In this document: positions 54,834 through 63,466 of the stretch, piece after piece
Position numbering within the stretch: position 1 is the first letter of the stretch
Layout of the letters: each line of letters opens with the position of its first letter
Source: Insolitispirillum peregrinum
GTDB taxonomy: Bacteria; Pseudomonadota; Alphaproteobacteria; Rhodospirillales; Rhodospirillaceae
Assembly: GCF_042665255.1 (NCBI RefSeq)
Contig: NZ_JBHTCD010000002.1
Direction: 5' to 3' (one strand)
Length of the DNA: 64,000 nucleotides
Notes under the pieces: model-generated
What the model saw: the letters and a program-made list of their open reading frames with translations, nothing else
Told to the model about the DNA's origin: nothing
Database searches by the model: none
Made by a program: the position numbers and the translations under genes

Positions 54834-56237
54834 ATGCGTGGTTTCCTGATCGCCGCCCCCCGTTCGGGCAGTGGCAAGACCGTCCTGACCCTTGGCCTGC
54901 TGCGCGCCCTGCGTCGTGGTGGGTTAACGGTGGCCTCGGGCAAGGTCGGACCGGACTATATCGACCCGGCCTTTCACGCCGCCGCCACCGGTCGCCCCTG
55001 CCTGTCGCTGGACAGCTGGGCGATGCGCCCGGCGTCGCTGGCCGCCGTTCTGGCCGATCTGGGGGCAGCGGCAGGAACCAATCTGGCAGTGATCGAAGGG
55101 GTGATGGGCCTGTTCGACGGTGCGCCGGTGGCCCTTTCGGCGCAGGAACGCCAGTCTGGCGGACACCTGACGGACGGCTCGACCGCCAGTCTGGCCGCCC
55201 TGACCGGCTGGCCGGTGATTCTGGTGCTGGATGTCACCGGGCAAGCGGCCAGTGCCGCCGCCGTCGCCCGTGGCTTTGTCACCCACCGCCGCGATGTCAG
55301 CGTGGCGGCGGTGGTGCTGAACCGGGTGGCCGGAGCCCGCCACGAGGACACCCTGCGCCGGGCCTTTGCCGACAGTCTGCCCGACGTGCCGGTGATCGGG
55401 GCCGTCCCGCGCGACCAGCGTCTGGACCTGCCGCACCGCCATCTGGGACTGGTGCAAGCCTGCGAGCATCAGGCGCTCGACCGCTTTCTGGATGCCGCCG
55501 CCGATCTGGTGGAAAACCACCTCGACATGGCCGCCCTGCGCGCCATCGCCGGGCAGCATCGGGACAGCGGCCCGCTATGGCAGTCAGCCAGTACCGAGGC
55601 CCCGGTCCTGTTGCCGCCGCCGGGCCAGCGCATCGCCGTCGCCCGTGACGAAGCCTTTGCCTTTGCCTATCCGGCGCAACTGCGGATGTGGCAGGCCAGC
55701 GGTGCCGAGGTGCTGCCGTTTTCCCCACTGGCCGACGAGGCTCCGGCGGCAGAGGCCGACGCGGTGTTCCTCCCCGGTGGCTACCCCGAACTGCACGCCG
55801 CCCGCCTGGCGCAGGCCAGCCGGTTCCGGCAGGGCATGGCCACCGCCGCCCGGCGCGGGGGGTGGATTTACGGTGAATGCGGTGGCTTCATGACCCTGGG
55901 CGACAGCCTGACCGATGCCGACGGGGTGGCACACCCGATGCTGGGCCTGCTGCCGCTGCACACCAGCTTTGCCGACCGCCGCCTGCATCTCGGCTATCGC
56001 CGGGGGGTGCAGGTCAATGACGGCCCCTTTGGCCCGGCGGGGACCATTGTGCGCGGGCATGAGTTCCACTATGCCACCGTCTGCCCGCCGCGACCGGGGG
56101 AAGCGTCGCCGCCTGCCGAACCGCTGTTCCATGCCGAAGATGCCGCCGGAATGCCGCTGGGCGCGATGGGCCTGCGGCGGGTGCGCGACGGCCTGCGGGT
56201 TGCCGGGTCGTTTCTCCATGCCATTGATGTTGAATAG
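54834..56237 (+). CDS. cobB: Cobyrinic acid a,c-diamide synthase (CobB/CbiA)
   Basis: Glutamine-dependent amidation of corrin side chains in cobalamin synthesis (hydrogenobyrinate a,c-diamide in the aerobic route). 467 residues. The P-loop is 'APRSGSGKTVLTLGLLRAL' at the N-terminus; 'SGKVGPDYIDPAFHAAATG' follows. The C-terminal class I GATase has 'VFLPGGYPELHAARLA' and the catalytic Cys in 'WIYGECGGFMTLGDSL', with the His in 'GHEFHYAT'. ATG is 2 nt after the SCO1-like stop. The TAG stop is formed at the border of a RIME-like repeat. No other cob genes are in the window. Confidence 0.96.
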   Translation: MRGFLIAAPRSGSGKTVLTLGLLRALRRGGLTVASGKVGPDYIDPAFHAAATGRPCLSLDSWAMRPASLAAVLADLGAAAGTNLAVIEGVMGLFDGAPVALSAQERQSGGHLTDGSTASLAALTGWPVILVLDVTGQAASAAAVARGFVTHRRDVSVAAVVLNRVAGARHEDTLRRAFADSLPDVPVIGAVPRDQRLDLPHRHLGLVQACEHQALDRFLDAAADLVENHLDMAALRAIAGQHRDSGPLWQSASTEAPVLLPPPGQRIAVARDEAFAFAYPAQLRMWQASGAEVLPFSPLADEAPAAEADAVFLPGGYPELHAARLAQASRFRQGMATAARRGGWIYGECGGFMTLGDSLTDADGVAHPMLGLLPLHTSFADRRLHLGYRRGVQVNDGPFGPAGTIVRGHEFHYATVCPPRPGEASPPAEPLFHAEDAAGMPLGAMGLRRVRDGLRVAGSFLHAIDVE

Positions 56238-56291
56238 AGCGTCCTCCGCGAGCGCGAAAACCGGTTCCCACTTTTGCGCTCCCTGCTCTAG
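56235..56291 (-). repeat. RIME-like intergenic element, copy 6 (short, diverged)
   Basis: On the minus strand TAGAGCAGGGAGCGCAAAAG, then TGGGAACCGGTTTTCGCGCT. The core GGGAACCGGTTTTCGC is kept, but the flanking arms differ from other copies. The plus-strand border TAGAGC gives the cobB stop codon. Confidence 0.75.
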
Positions 56292-56327
56292 ACTAAAACC
56301 GCACAGGCGACAAAGGACACCACCGGC

Positions 56328-57158
56328 ATGGGCGATCATCCCCCCCTCAAACCACGCAACCGCTTCCGCACGGGGCTGGCGGTGCTGGTCGGGCTGGTCA
56401 GCGGTGGCCTGTTCCTTGCCCTGACCAGCCAGCAGACACCGGCGGCCAGCACCACGCCGCCGCCCAGCCAGATCAAGCCGCTGGTGGCCGACCTGTCAAA
56501 ACATATCGTTGCCATCACCACCGGCTTTTCCGGGACCGATGTGCTGATGTTCGGGGCCACCGACGGCCCCGGCGATGTGGTGCTGGTGGTGCGCGGCCCG
56601 TCGGAAACCCAGGTGGTGCGCCGTCAGGACAAGCTGGCCGGAGTCATCTGGGCCAATGCGGCGTCGATGACCTTTGACGACGTGCCGAATTTCTTTCAGG
56701 TGGCCTCCACCCGGCCGGTCGAAGAAATCCTGTCGCCTGCCGCACGCCTGCGCCACCGCATCATGCCCGACAGCCTCGATCTGGTCCCCCGCACCGCCAT
56801 CACCACCAGCGACGCAGAACAGGAGCAGTTCAGGACCGCCCTGTTGCGCCTGAAGGAACGGCAGGGGCTGTATTCCTATCAGCCACAGGCGATCAGCCAG
56901 CTGGCCAACCGCCTGTTCCGCGCCGACCTGTTTTTCCCCTCCAACGTCCCTACCGGCGCCTATACCGCCGAGGTCTATCTGGTGCGCGATGGCGATATCG
57001 TCAGCGCCGAGATTACCCCGCTGGTGATCTCGAAAGTCGGTTTCAGCGCCGAAGTCTTTCTGTTCGCCTACAAGCACTCGGCCCTGTATGGTCTGGCCGC
57101 CATTGTGGTGGCGGTTGCCGCCGGTTGGGTTGCCGGGGTTGCGTTCCGCAAGAGCTGA
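56328..57158 (+). CDS. TIGR02186 (Alph_Pro_TM) family membrane protein
   Basis: A 276-residue protein of an alphaproteobacterial family of unknown function. It has an N-terminal membrane segment (about 14-33), a periplasmic beta-rich body starting 'LVADLSKHIVAITTGFSGTD' and containing 'VVLVVRGPSETQVVRRQDKL', and a C-terminal membrane helix (about 245-268, 'ALYGLAAIVVAVAAGWVAG'). Family members usually lie beside a TauE/SafE-type gene; here that gene is 2.1 kb upstream with SCO1 and cobB in between. The length is typical. Confidence 0.88.
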   Translation: MGDHPPLKPRNRFRTGLAVLVGLVSGGLFLALTSQQTPAASTTPPPSQIKPLVADLSKHIVAITTGFSGTDVLMFGATDGPGDVVLVVRGPSETQVVRRQDKLAGVIWANAASMTFDDVPNFFQVASTRPVEEILSPAARLRHRIMPDSLDLVPRTAITTSDAEQEQFRTALLRLKERQGLYSYQPQAISQLANRLFRADLFFPSNVPTGAYTAEVYLVRDGDIVSAEITPLVISKVGFSAEVFLFAYKHSALYGLAAIVVAVAAGWVAGVAFRKS

Positions 57159-57215
57159 CCCTTTATACGACGATACGACACTCTCCCCCTATCGAGCCCC
57201 CTTGCAGAGGTCGCC

Positions 57216-57719
57216 ATGAGCAGTTTGTACACCCAGCACCCCACCGACGATGAACACCACGGACGAACCTTTCTGGTGGTGGTGGACGAGTCGGAAGAAA
57301 TGCGGGCGGCCCTGCGCTATGCCTGCAAGCGGGCGCTGAACACCGGCGGCATGGTCGCCCTGCTGATGGTGGTAGACCCGCCCGAGTTCCAGCATTTCGG
57401 CGGCATCGGCCGCCTGATGAGCGAGGAAGCCCGCGCCAAGGCCGAAGAAATCCTGCAACGTCTGGCCGCCGAGGTCAAAGCCGGGTCCGGTCATACGCCC
57501 ACCCTGTACATCCGCGAAGGCGACCGGGCGACCGAGCTGCTGGACCTGATCAACGAAGAACGGGACATCTCGATTCTGGTGCTGGCCTCGGGCACCGGCC
57601 CGGAAGGCCCCGGCCCGCTGGTCAGCAGCCTGTCGGGCAAGCTGATCAACAAGTTGCGCGTTCCGGTCACTCTGGTCCCCGGCCACCTGTCGGACGGCGC
57701 GATTGACGTGCTGACCTGA
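57216..57719 (+). CDS. Universal stress protein (UspA family)
   Basis: A 167-residue cytoplasmic protein with one Usp domain: 'TFLVVVDESEEMRAALRYA' (strand 1 and the ligand Asp), 'GGMVALLMVVDPPEFQHF' and the C-terminal 'LSGKLINKLRVPVTLVPG'. The ATP-binding G-2x-G-9x-G(S/T) pattern appears only loosely ('ASGTGPEGPGPLVSSLSG'). It lies between the TIGR02186 gene and nfuA, the same order as in several Rhodospirillales. Confidence 0.9.
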   Translation: MSSLYTQHPTDDEHHGRTFLVVVDESEEMRAALRYACKRALNTGGMVALLMVVDPPEFQHFGGIGRLMSEEARAKAEEILQRLAAEVKAGSGHTPTLYIREGDRATELLDLINEERDISILVLASGTGPEGPGPLVSSLSGKLINKLRVPVTLVPGHLSDGAIDVLT

Positions 57720-57807
57720 CCCTCGCGCCCGGCCACCCTTTACCCGACCATAATAGTCTGGTAAAACAATCATACATGCACTTTCAATACACCTTATGGA
57801 CCAGCCC

Positions 57808-58365
57808 ATGTTCATCCAGACCGAACCGACCCCGAATCCCGCCAGCCTGAAGTTCATCCCCGGCCGTCCGGTGCTGGCATCGGGCAGCAGCACCTTCACC
57901 AGCGTCGAGCAGGCCACCCACAGCCCGCTGGCCCAGCGCCTGTTCGCCATCACCGGCGTTGATGGCGTCTTTCTGGGCGGTGATTTCATCACCGTCACCA
58001 AGGCCGAAGCCCGCGACTGGCAGGTGATGAAGCCGATGATCCTCGGCGCGATCATGGAACACTACACCTCGGGCCAGCCGGTGGTTCTGGATGACAGCGC
58101 CAGCATTGCCGCCAACACCGTCACCGCCGAAGACTCCGACGTCGTCGCCCAGATCAAGGAACTGATCGACACCCGCGTCCGCCCGGTGGTGGCCCGTGAC
58201 GGAGGCGACATCACCTATCATGATTTCAAGGACGGGGTGGTTTATCTGGTGATGCGTGGCTCGTGCTCGGGCTGCCCCAGCTCGACCGCCACCCTCAAGC
58301 ACGGCATCGAAAACATGCTGCGCCACTACATCCCGGAAGTGCAGGCGGTCGAAGCAGTGTCGTAA
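57808..58365 (+). CDS. nfuA: NfuA-type Fe-S cluster carrier
   Basis: A 185-residue iron-sulfur scaffold/carrier. The N-terminal Nfu_N domain has the canonical start 'MFIQTEPTPNPASLKFIPGR', which fixes ATG 57808 rather than the ATG 12 nt upstream. The C-terminal NifU domain holds the cluster-binding Cys pair in 'MRGSCSGCPSSTATLKHGI' followed by 'ENMLRHYIPEV'. It probably delivers 4Fe-4S clusters to aconitase-like and radical SAM enzymes. An AT-rich stretch before it likely contains its promoter; a terminator follows. Confidence 0.96.
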   Translation: MFIQTEPTPNPASLKFIPGRPVLASGSSTFTSVEQATHSPLAQRLFAITGVDGVFLGGDFITVTKAEARDWQVMKPMILGAIMEHYTSGQPVVLDDSASIAANTVTAEDSDVVAQIKELIDTRVRPVVARDGGDITYHDFKDGVVYLVMRGSCSGCPSSTATLKHGIENMLRHYIPEVQAVEAVS

Positions 58366-58382
58366 CGACCCGACACAAAAGC

Positions 58383-58426
58383 AGTGAGCGCAAAGATACT
58401 CCCAATTTTGCGCTCACTCTTGCTTT
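58383..58426 (+). terminator. Intrinsic terminator of nfuA
   Basis: Perfect 12-bp stem AGTGAGCGCAAA / TTTGCGCTCACT with a 12-nt loop, followed by CTTGCTTTC. Confidence 0.8.
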
Positions 58427-58658
58427 CTGGTTTCGCATGAATTGCTTACGATAAGCGTTGGGATTGGTGTCTTATCTCCGAAACAGAAATGAGGTCGGTG
58501 GTGGCTCGGATCACGTACAGCATTACCCTATCGACACCCAAGCACCCCAGTTCAGCACGATAACAGGCCCACCAGGACATCGTTGCTCTGCGTTACCGAT
58601 GCTTTGTTACAGCCAGTTGGGAGATTGAAGCTTCTTTTCTCATTTTTCCAGACAAGCC
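58427..58658. other. Intergenic region between nfuA and hicB
   Basis: About 230 bp of lower GC content, convergent side of hicAB. No gene, repeat or RNA was recognised; it may be debris from earlier insertions. Confidence 0.35.
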
Positions 58659-58982
58659 TCACCACAGAATTTTACTATTGATCAGACGGTTGAGTGAAAC
58701 CTGAGCTTCAGCCGCCTCAGTCGCCAAGCGACGGTGAATTTCCGGCGTCGTCCGAACTTGGAATTTTCCAGAATATCGTCGCAACGAGATCGGCTCCGGT
58801 ATAGGCTCACCGGCGGCCGACATTTCGGCCACCGTTTCCCGCACAAGCTTCCGAATCCCGCGAAACGCCTCGTCCTCGTCTTCATCAAGCCAAGAGAGAC
58901 CCGGGAACTCGATGCACGTTCCGACAAACTCTCCATCTTCGGCCGACCACCCTACGCGGTACGTATAAGGATCAGCTGTCAT
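58659..58982 (-). CDS. hicB: HicB family antitoxin
   Basis: A 107-residue antitoxin. The N-terminal HicB fold is 'YTYRVGWSAEDGEFVGTCIE' and 'FPGLSWLDEDEDEAFRGIRK'. The C-terminal ribbon-helix-helix DNA-binding part is 'KFQVRTTPEIHRRLATEAAE' and 'AQVSLNRLINSKI', which should repress the operon. ATG 58982 has AGGGA about 8 nt upstream and overlaps the end of hicA by 11 nt, so the pair is coupled. An ATG at 59000 is possible. Confidence 0.92.
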   Translation of the reverse strand: MTADPYTYRVGWSAEDGEFVGTCIEFPGLSWLDEDEDEAFRGIRKLVRETVAEMSAAGEPIPEPISLRRYSGKFQVRTTPEIHRRLATEAAEAQVSLNRLINSKILW

Positions 58983-59247
58983 CTTCGTTTTCCCTATCAT
59001 GTTCCAGCAATTTTCTGATTGCTTTCAGTACCTGCCTGACTTGGTAACTTTTTGCATTGCCATCGCTTCCCTGCTGAATGTTCACTCGGGGATTACCTTG
59101 CCACGGCGTTTTGAATACACAATGGCTCGTTCCCTTTTGCCTCGGTGAGCCGAAATAGTGCTCGCAGACATTTTTCAGATCATCGTAGTCAACCGCGCTC
59201 GGTGAACGTTCCATCTTCGCAAGAATAGCATCAATCTGTTTGGGCAT
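58972..59247 (-). CDS. hicA: HicA family toxin (mRNA interferase)
   Basis: A 91-residue protein with the double-stranded-RNA-binding-like HicA fold: 'VDYDDLKNVCEHYFGSPRQK', then the active-site His in 'GTSHCVFKTP', 'PRVNIQQ' and 'SYQVRQVLKAIRKLLEHDRE'. The family cleaves mRNA independently of ribosomes. It is longer at the N-terminus than a minimal HicA (about 60 residues), as in the HicA1-like group. The gene order is toxin then antitoxin, the usual hicAB order. Codon use and GC are lower than in the flanks, consistent with acquisition. Confidence 0.85.
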   Translation of the reverse strand: MPKQIDAILAKMERSPSAVDYDDLKNVCEHYFGSPRQKGTSHCVFKTPWQGNPRVNIQQGSDGNAKSYQVRQVLKAIRKLLEHDRENEDDS

Positions 59248-59569
59248 GGCAGGGTGCTCCTGAATCAGTTGGAGGCATGTGGATTACAGGTATGATTTCG
59301 GGTAGAAAAACTATCGGTATGGCCTAACGGCAGGCTAGATATATCGTCTTATACGTAAGAAGCAGGCGTAAGAAGCAGGCGTAAGAAGCAGGCGTATTAT
59401 CGGAGCACATAAACTTCAGGCATATCATTGGCAATGCGGTAAAGAGCAGGCCATGTGAGAACAATATAGTATCAATAGCGATATCGTCAATAAAATTTGA
59501 TCACAGGATACCAAGAAACCACACGACAGGCAGCAGGGCTGTTCCCACCGCCCGTCGCGCGTTCAGGTC
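59248..59569. other. Low-GC intergenic region upstream of hicAB
   Basis: About 320 bp; it should hold the hicAB promoter. It contains three tandem copies of a 13-mer (next entry). No coding sequence is supported. Confidence 0.4.
59355..59393 (+). repeat. Tandem repeat, 3 x 13 bp (GTAAGAAGCAGGC)
   Basis: Three exact copies in a row, followed by GTATTAT. It lies about 110 bp upstream of the hicA start; it may be slippage-prone or an operator array, but three copies are too few to say. Confidence 0.75.
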
Positions 59570-62047
59570 TTACCCCGCCAGTGCCTGATCGTTCAGCGCC
59601 AGTAAGCGGCCCTGCCCTTCCAGCCGGGCGGTGATGGTCAGCAACCCGACCGGCTGTAATCCCGCCGGGACCTCGATCAGCAGATGCGGTTGCGGCCCAC
59701 TGGCCGCGAACAGGCCCCGCTCCACCGTCACATTGGCCCCCTGAATCTGCCCCAGCGGCAACAGGACCGGTTCAGGGTCCGCCATCGCCTTGGCGGCTGT
59801 CTTGCCACCGGACCACATCAGCGACTGAATCTGGCCTTGCGGGGCCAGCTCGTCCAGCGGAATGGCAACGGTGGTCTTTGTCCCACCGGCAGAAACCGGA
59901 ATCCGCAGCCGCAACAGGTTCTCTGCCGTCCGCAGACAGGACACCGTGACCATCTTCGGCTGTCCGTCGGTGATCAGCATCAAGGATGCCGAACCACAGC
60001 GGGCTTCGCCGAACACGTCGCCGGGCATCAACCCGGCGGTAAACAGGCTGTACAGATAGCCATGCTGCGGCGATACCATCGCCAGACTGGCCGCAGGCCA
60101 CATCAGGCGGCTGTTGACCTTGAACAGGGACAAGGCCGATTTGCCTGCCACCAGCGCCTCGCTGATCGGCACATCCAGCAACGGCAATTGCACCTGAGAC
60201 CCCAGATTGACATCCAGCTTGATGTCTTTCAGCAGCAGCAATTCGTCATCGGTCGGCACCAGCAACAGCCGCATCAAGGCGATGCTGCCCCAGACCCGCA
60301 GGTGCGCCGGGTCGGCCAGAACGTGATCCCACAACGCCGGGGGCAACGCCTGATGCTGGCGGATGAAGTCATATGCCCCCTGACGGATTTCCTCGCACAA
60401 TTGCAATTGCGCCGGGTCGCGCGGATCGTCTTCGCGGATTTCCACGCCATCGGCATCATAGGCGCTGACCGAACCTTCGGGGGCGCTGCAAATCTGTTCC
60501 AGAATCGCCACGTTGCGCCGCAGGGCCAGAGAGGTATGCGGGGCGATCACCTCGTCGCTCAGCATCCCCACCGCGCTGTCGTCATCGGCCAGCCCGGAAA
60601 AGCCCTCGCCGGCCAGAATCATGTAGGCCCCGTGCAGACGGATCGGCAACCCTTGCTGATCAAACACTTTGCGCAAGGCGTGCTGCACTGTCCCACCATA
60701 GCCGACATCGACCAGCAACAGATCGGTATAGCTGTCGAGGTCCGGCATCTGCCGACGCAGATAGGCCAGCAGGCTGGCGCGAACGCTGTCGGTCACCGCC
60801 AACAGCTCGTCAGCAGACAGCAGTGCGGGCAAGGCGCGGGCAAAGTCCTTGCCGCTGGCGGTGCCACCGGGCTGGCGGGCAAAGTACTGCGTGATGGCCG
60901 GGATCGACCTTTTGAAAAATCCTTCCAGAACTGCCGCATTTACCCCCGGCACAGCGTGAAAGAATCGTTCCAGTCCTGAGTGATCATAGCTGCCCGCGAT
61001 CACCGCCACCCGCCGGTTGATCGCCAGATAGGCGGCAGGAGGGTGTCCCCTCTGCTGCCAGACCCGCAACGGGAAAAAGCCATCACGGGCCAGAAACGCC
61101 ACCCCTACCCGCCGGGGCGCCCCGTCGGCAGTCGGTTCAGCCTGCAAGGCCGCCAGCCGCTGTTCCACCAAGCGGTCAAAGGCCAGCATTGCCGGACCCA
61201 TGGTCAGCGCACCAATCTGCCGCAGCGGATTGTCCTCCGGCAGCATCGCCATCACCCGCCGCCGCCAGGCTCGCACGCCGCCATCCTGATGCAACGACAA
61301 ACCGAACGAGATACAGAACAGGTCGCGGACATGCGATTCACGCTGATAGACACTGGCCTCGGCAGGGCTCATCTGCGGACAGTGAAAAGACCGCATCCCC
61401 AACGCCCGCGCCGGTTTGATGTCCGCAGACGGGTTATCGCCAATGTGCGCCGCCTGCTGCGGTTTGACCTTTTGCTCCGTGAGATAAAGCTCCAGCAGGC
61501 CGTTGCCTTTGCCTTTGGCGTAATCGCACGAGGCATAGAGGAAGTCCCAGCGCAAGCCCGGCACACAATGGATCAGCAAGCCAGCCAGCCAGTCCCCCGG
61601 CCAGTAAATGTCCGAGATGAAGCCGACCTTCACCCCGGCCTGTTGCAGGGCCAGATACAGCGCCAGCGCCTGATCGTGGACAAAGCACAGCTCCTTTTCA
61701 GCCGCAAACTCGGCTTGCGCCAACAGCTCGCGCTGGCTGCTTTTCAGCCCGAACGGCTGCGGCGGGAAATGGCGGTAAATGTCACTGATCGAAACGTCGT
61801 GCCGGTCGTGGTACTCCGCCGCCCTGGTGCGGGCTTCCTGCTCGGCGTTCTGGCGGTATTGCAGGTAGTTGCGGGCCTTTTGCCCGTCGCCGTCAGCGGT
61901 CGGCAGGTGATGGTACGCCCGCTCGTACACCCCCACCGGCAGGGCGCAGCGCCGCAGCAGAAAGGTGTCAAACACATCAAAGGAAAAATGCGTGATTTCT
62001 CCACGCGCAATCAGCGGCTCGAGGTCCGCGAAAACAGGAAACTTCAT
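59570..62047 (-). CDS. Large HAD-superfamily hydrolase-domain protein
   Basis: An 825-residue protein. The N-terminal 260 residues form a HAD hydrolase: 'THFSFDVFDTFLLRR' (motif I, Asp24 and Asp27), 'GVKVGFISDIYWPGDWL' (motif II) and 'AAHIGDNPSADIKPARALGM' (motif IV). This 'FDVFDT' subfamily is common in surface-polysaccharide and phosphate-polymer loci. The middle part contains 'GVAFLARDGFFPLRVW' and 'LLLVDVGYGGTVQHALRKVF', resembling a second Rossmann-like unit. The C-terminal 200 residues are beta-rich and unassigned. ATG 62047 has GAGAG upstream; the frame continues further upstream without support. It is a single gene with no sugar genes beside it. Confidence 0.82.
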   Translation of the reverse strand: MKFPVFADLEPLIARGEITHFSFDVFDTFLLRRCALPVGVYERAYHHLPTADGDGQKARNYLQYRQNAEQEARTRAAEYHDRHDVSISDIYRHFPPQPFGLKSSQRELLAQAEFAAEKELCFVHDQALALYLALQQAGVKVGFISDIYWPGDWLAGLLIHCVPGLRWDFLYASCDYAKGKGNGLLELYLTEQKVKPQQAAHIGDNPSADIKPARALGMRSFHCPQMSPAEASVYQRESHVRDLFCISFGLSLHQDGGVRAWRRRVMAMLPEDNPLRQIGALTMGPAMLAFDRLVEQRLAALQAEPTADGAPRRVGVAFLARDGFFPLRVWQQRGHPPAAYLAINRRVAVIAGSYDHSGLERFFHAVPGVNAAVLEGFFKRSIPAITQYFARQPGGTASGKDFARALPALLSADELLAVTDSVRASLLAYLRRQMPDLDSYTDLLLVDVGYGGTVQHALRKVFDQQGLPIRLHGAYMILAGEGFSGLADDDSAVGMLSDEVIAPHTSLALRRNVAILEQICSAPEGSVSAYDADGVEIREDDPRDPAQLQLCEEIRQGAYDFIRQHQALPPALWDHVLADPAHLRVWGSIALMRLLLVPTDDELLLLKDIKLDVNLGSQVQLPLLDVPISEALVAGKSALSLFKVNSRLMWPAASLAMVSPQHGYLYSLFTAGLMPGDVFGEARCGSASLMLITDGQPKMVTVSCLRTAENLLRLRIPVSAGGTKTTVAIPLDELAPQGQIQSLMWSGGKTAAKAMADPEPVLLPLGQIQGANVTVERGLFAASGPQPHLLIEVPAGLQPVGLLTITARLEGQGRLLALNDQALAG

Positions 62048-62223
62048 GCTGTCTCTCACCACACCAGTCTGTAAAATACAGTCCCATCCCATATGCACGC
62101 ACCACAGTGGGGTTTCCTGGCGCGCTTTTAGCCAGAAAAGAAAAAACAGCCGTGCTTCCCCCTTTCCAAATGTCCGGCCTCCGCTGATACTTCGCACCAG
62201 CAGCATCCCCGGAGTCACACGTT

Positions 62224-62502
62224 ATGCGTACCCCCGCCCTGTGGGCATCCCTGACCCTGTTGCTTTTGACCTGTGGCGGCGCGCCCGCGTGGGCGGTCGA
62301 TCTCGCCAACACCGATACCACGCCCTATCAAGTGGTTATCGAGGAAAACGGTGAACATTTCCGCTTTACCATTGCCCCCCGGGCCGTCCTGTCCGGTATC
62401 TGTTCCGACTGCTCGGTCCTGTTGAACAACGGGCAGAGCGTCAATGCCGAGGATAACGATCTCATCACCATCAAGAATGGCCAGATGAGTGTCGGCGGAT
62501 AA
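62224..62502 (+). CDS. Small secreted protein of unknown function
   Basis: A 92-residue product with a clear signal peptide ('LWASLTLLLLTCGGAPAWA', cleavage after Ala-Trp-Ala near residue 24). The mature part of about 68 residues is acidic and beta-rich, with one CxxC ('SGICSDCSVLL') and the sequence 'YQVVIEENGEHFRFTIAPRA'. I do not recognise the family; the CxxC could form a disulfide in the periplasm. It lies 69 nt upstream of the terC-like gene in the same direction. Confidence 0.78.
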   Translation: MRTPALWASLTLLLLTCGGAPAWAVDLANTDTTPYQVVIEENGEHFRFTIAPRAVLSGICSDCSVLLNNGQSVNAEDNDLITIKNGQMSVGG

Positions 62503-62571
62503 CGCCAACCGGCTTTTTGCACACCACGCTTTTTCTGCCGCATCGCTGATGCCCTGAAGGATTTCTCACCC

Positions 62572-63306
62572 ATGCTTGAACTGCTCACCGATCCAGCCGC
62601 CTGGGCCAGTCTGGTCACCCTGTCGGTGCTCGAAATTGTCCTTGGCATAGACAACGTCATTTTCCTCAGCATCGTCGCCTCGCGGCTGCCGCCCGAGCAA
62701 CGGGCCAAGGCGCGCAAGATCGGGTTGGCAATGGCCCTGATCTTCCGCGTGGTCCTGCTGGGCAGCCTGAGCTGGATCATCGGCCTGACCGAGCCGCTGT
62801 TTACCGTGATGGACCTTGCCATTTCGTGGCGTGACATCGTGCTGGTCGGCGGTGGCCTGTTCCTGCTGGTCAAGGCAACGATGGAAATCCACGGCATGCT
62901 GGAAGGCGGCGACGAGCACGGGCCGGATGCCGGGCCGCGCCACATCAGCTTTACCTCGGCAGTGATCCAGATTTCCCTGCTCGACGTGGTGTTCTCGCTC
63001 GATTCCGTCATCACCGCCATCGGCATGGCCAACCAGTTGCCGGTGATGATCGCCGCGGTGGTGGTCGCCATTCTGGTGATGCTGGTGGCCGCTGAAACCG
63101 TCGGCCGCTTTGTCGAGAACCATCCGACGGTCAAGATGCTGGCACTGGCCTTCCTGCTGGTGGTCGGGATGGCGCTGGTTGCCGATGGTGCCCATTTCCA
63201 TGTGCCGCGCGGCTATGTCTACTTCGCCATTGCCTTCTCGGCGCTGGTCGAAGCCCTGAACCTGTGGGCCGCCGCTGCCCGCAAGAAAAAGCGCGCCCGG
63301 CAGTAA
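62572..63306 (+). CDS. TerC family integral membrane protein
   Basis: A 244-residue protein with about seven hydrophobic segments. The TerC motifs are clear: 'SLVTLSVLEIVLGIDNVIFL' near the N-terminus and 'ISLLDVVFSLDSVITAIGMA' in the middle, each with acidic residues inside the membrane ('GIDN', 'SLDS'). The family is linked to Mn2+ export and to metal loading of exported proteins, with tellurite resistance as a historical name. ATG 62572 starts 'MLELLTDPAAWASL'. A shortened REP-like unit follows. Confidence 0.95.
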   Translation: MLELLTDPAAWASLVTLSVLEIVLGIDNVIFLSIVASRLPPEQRAKARKIGLAMALIFRVVLLGSLSWIIGLTEPLFTVMDLAISWRDIVLVGGGLFLLVKATMEIHGMLEGGDEHGPDAGPRHISFTSAVIQISLLDVVFSLDSVITAIGMANQLPVMIAAVVVAILVMLVAAETVGRFVENHPTVKMLALAFLLVVGMALVADGAHFHVPRGYVYFAIAFSALVEALNLWAAAARKKKRARQ

Positions 63307-63326
63307 AGGGGAAAGGGAACAGGGAT

Positions 63327-63361
63327 GTGGAGCGCTGCTCCACATCTCGCCGGGACCCCGT
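63327..63361 (+). repeat. Shortened REP-like unit
   Basis: GTGGAGCGCTGCTCCAC, then ATCTCGCCGGGACCCCG. Compared with the copies at 6738 and 24882 the second hairpin is deleted. Confidence 0.7.
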
Positions 63362-63466
63362 TTTGTTGATTGTCGTATCCTGTGAAGGCCTCGACAAAAA
63401 AACTCTTGCCTCGGGATTTTTTTTCCCCTACCTTGCCGCTCCTTCCAATGCGGAAGAAGACACGGA

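Noticed and set aside
59355..59393. Short tandem repeats considered as a CRISPR remnant
   Set aside because: The 13-bp units are directly adjacent with no spacers, and no cas genes are in the window.
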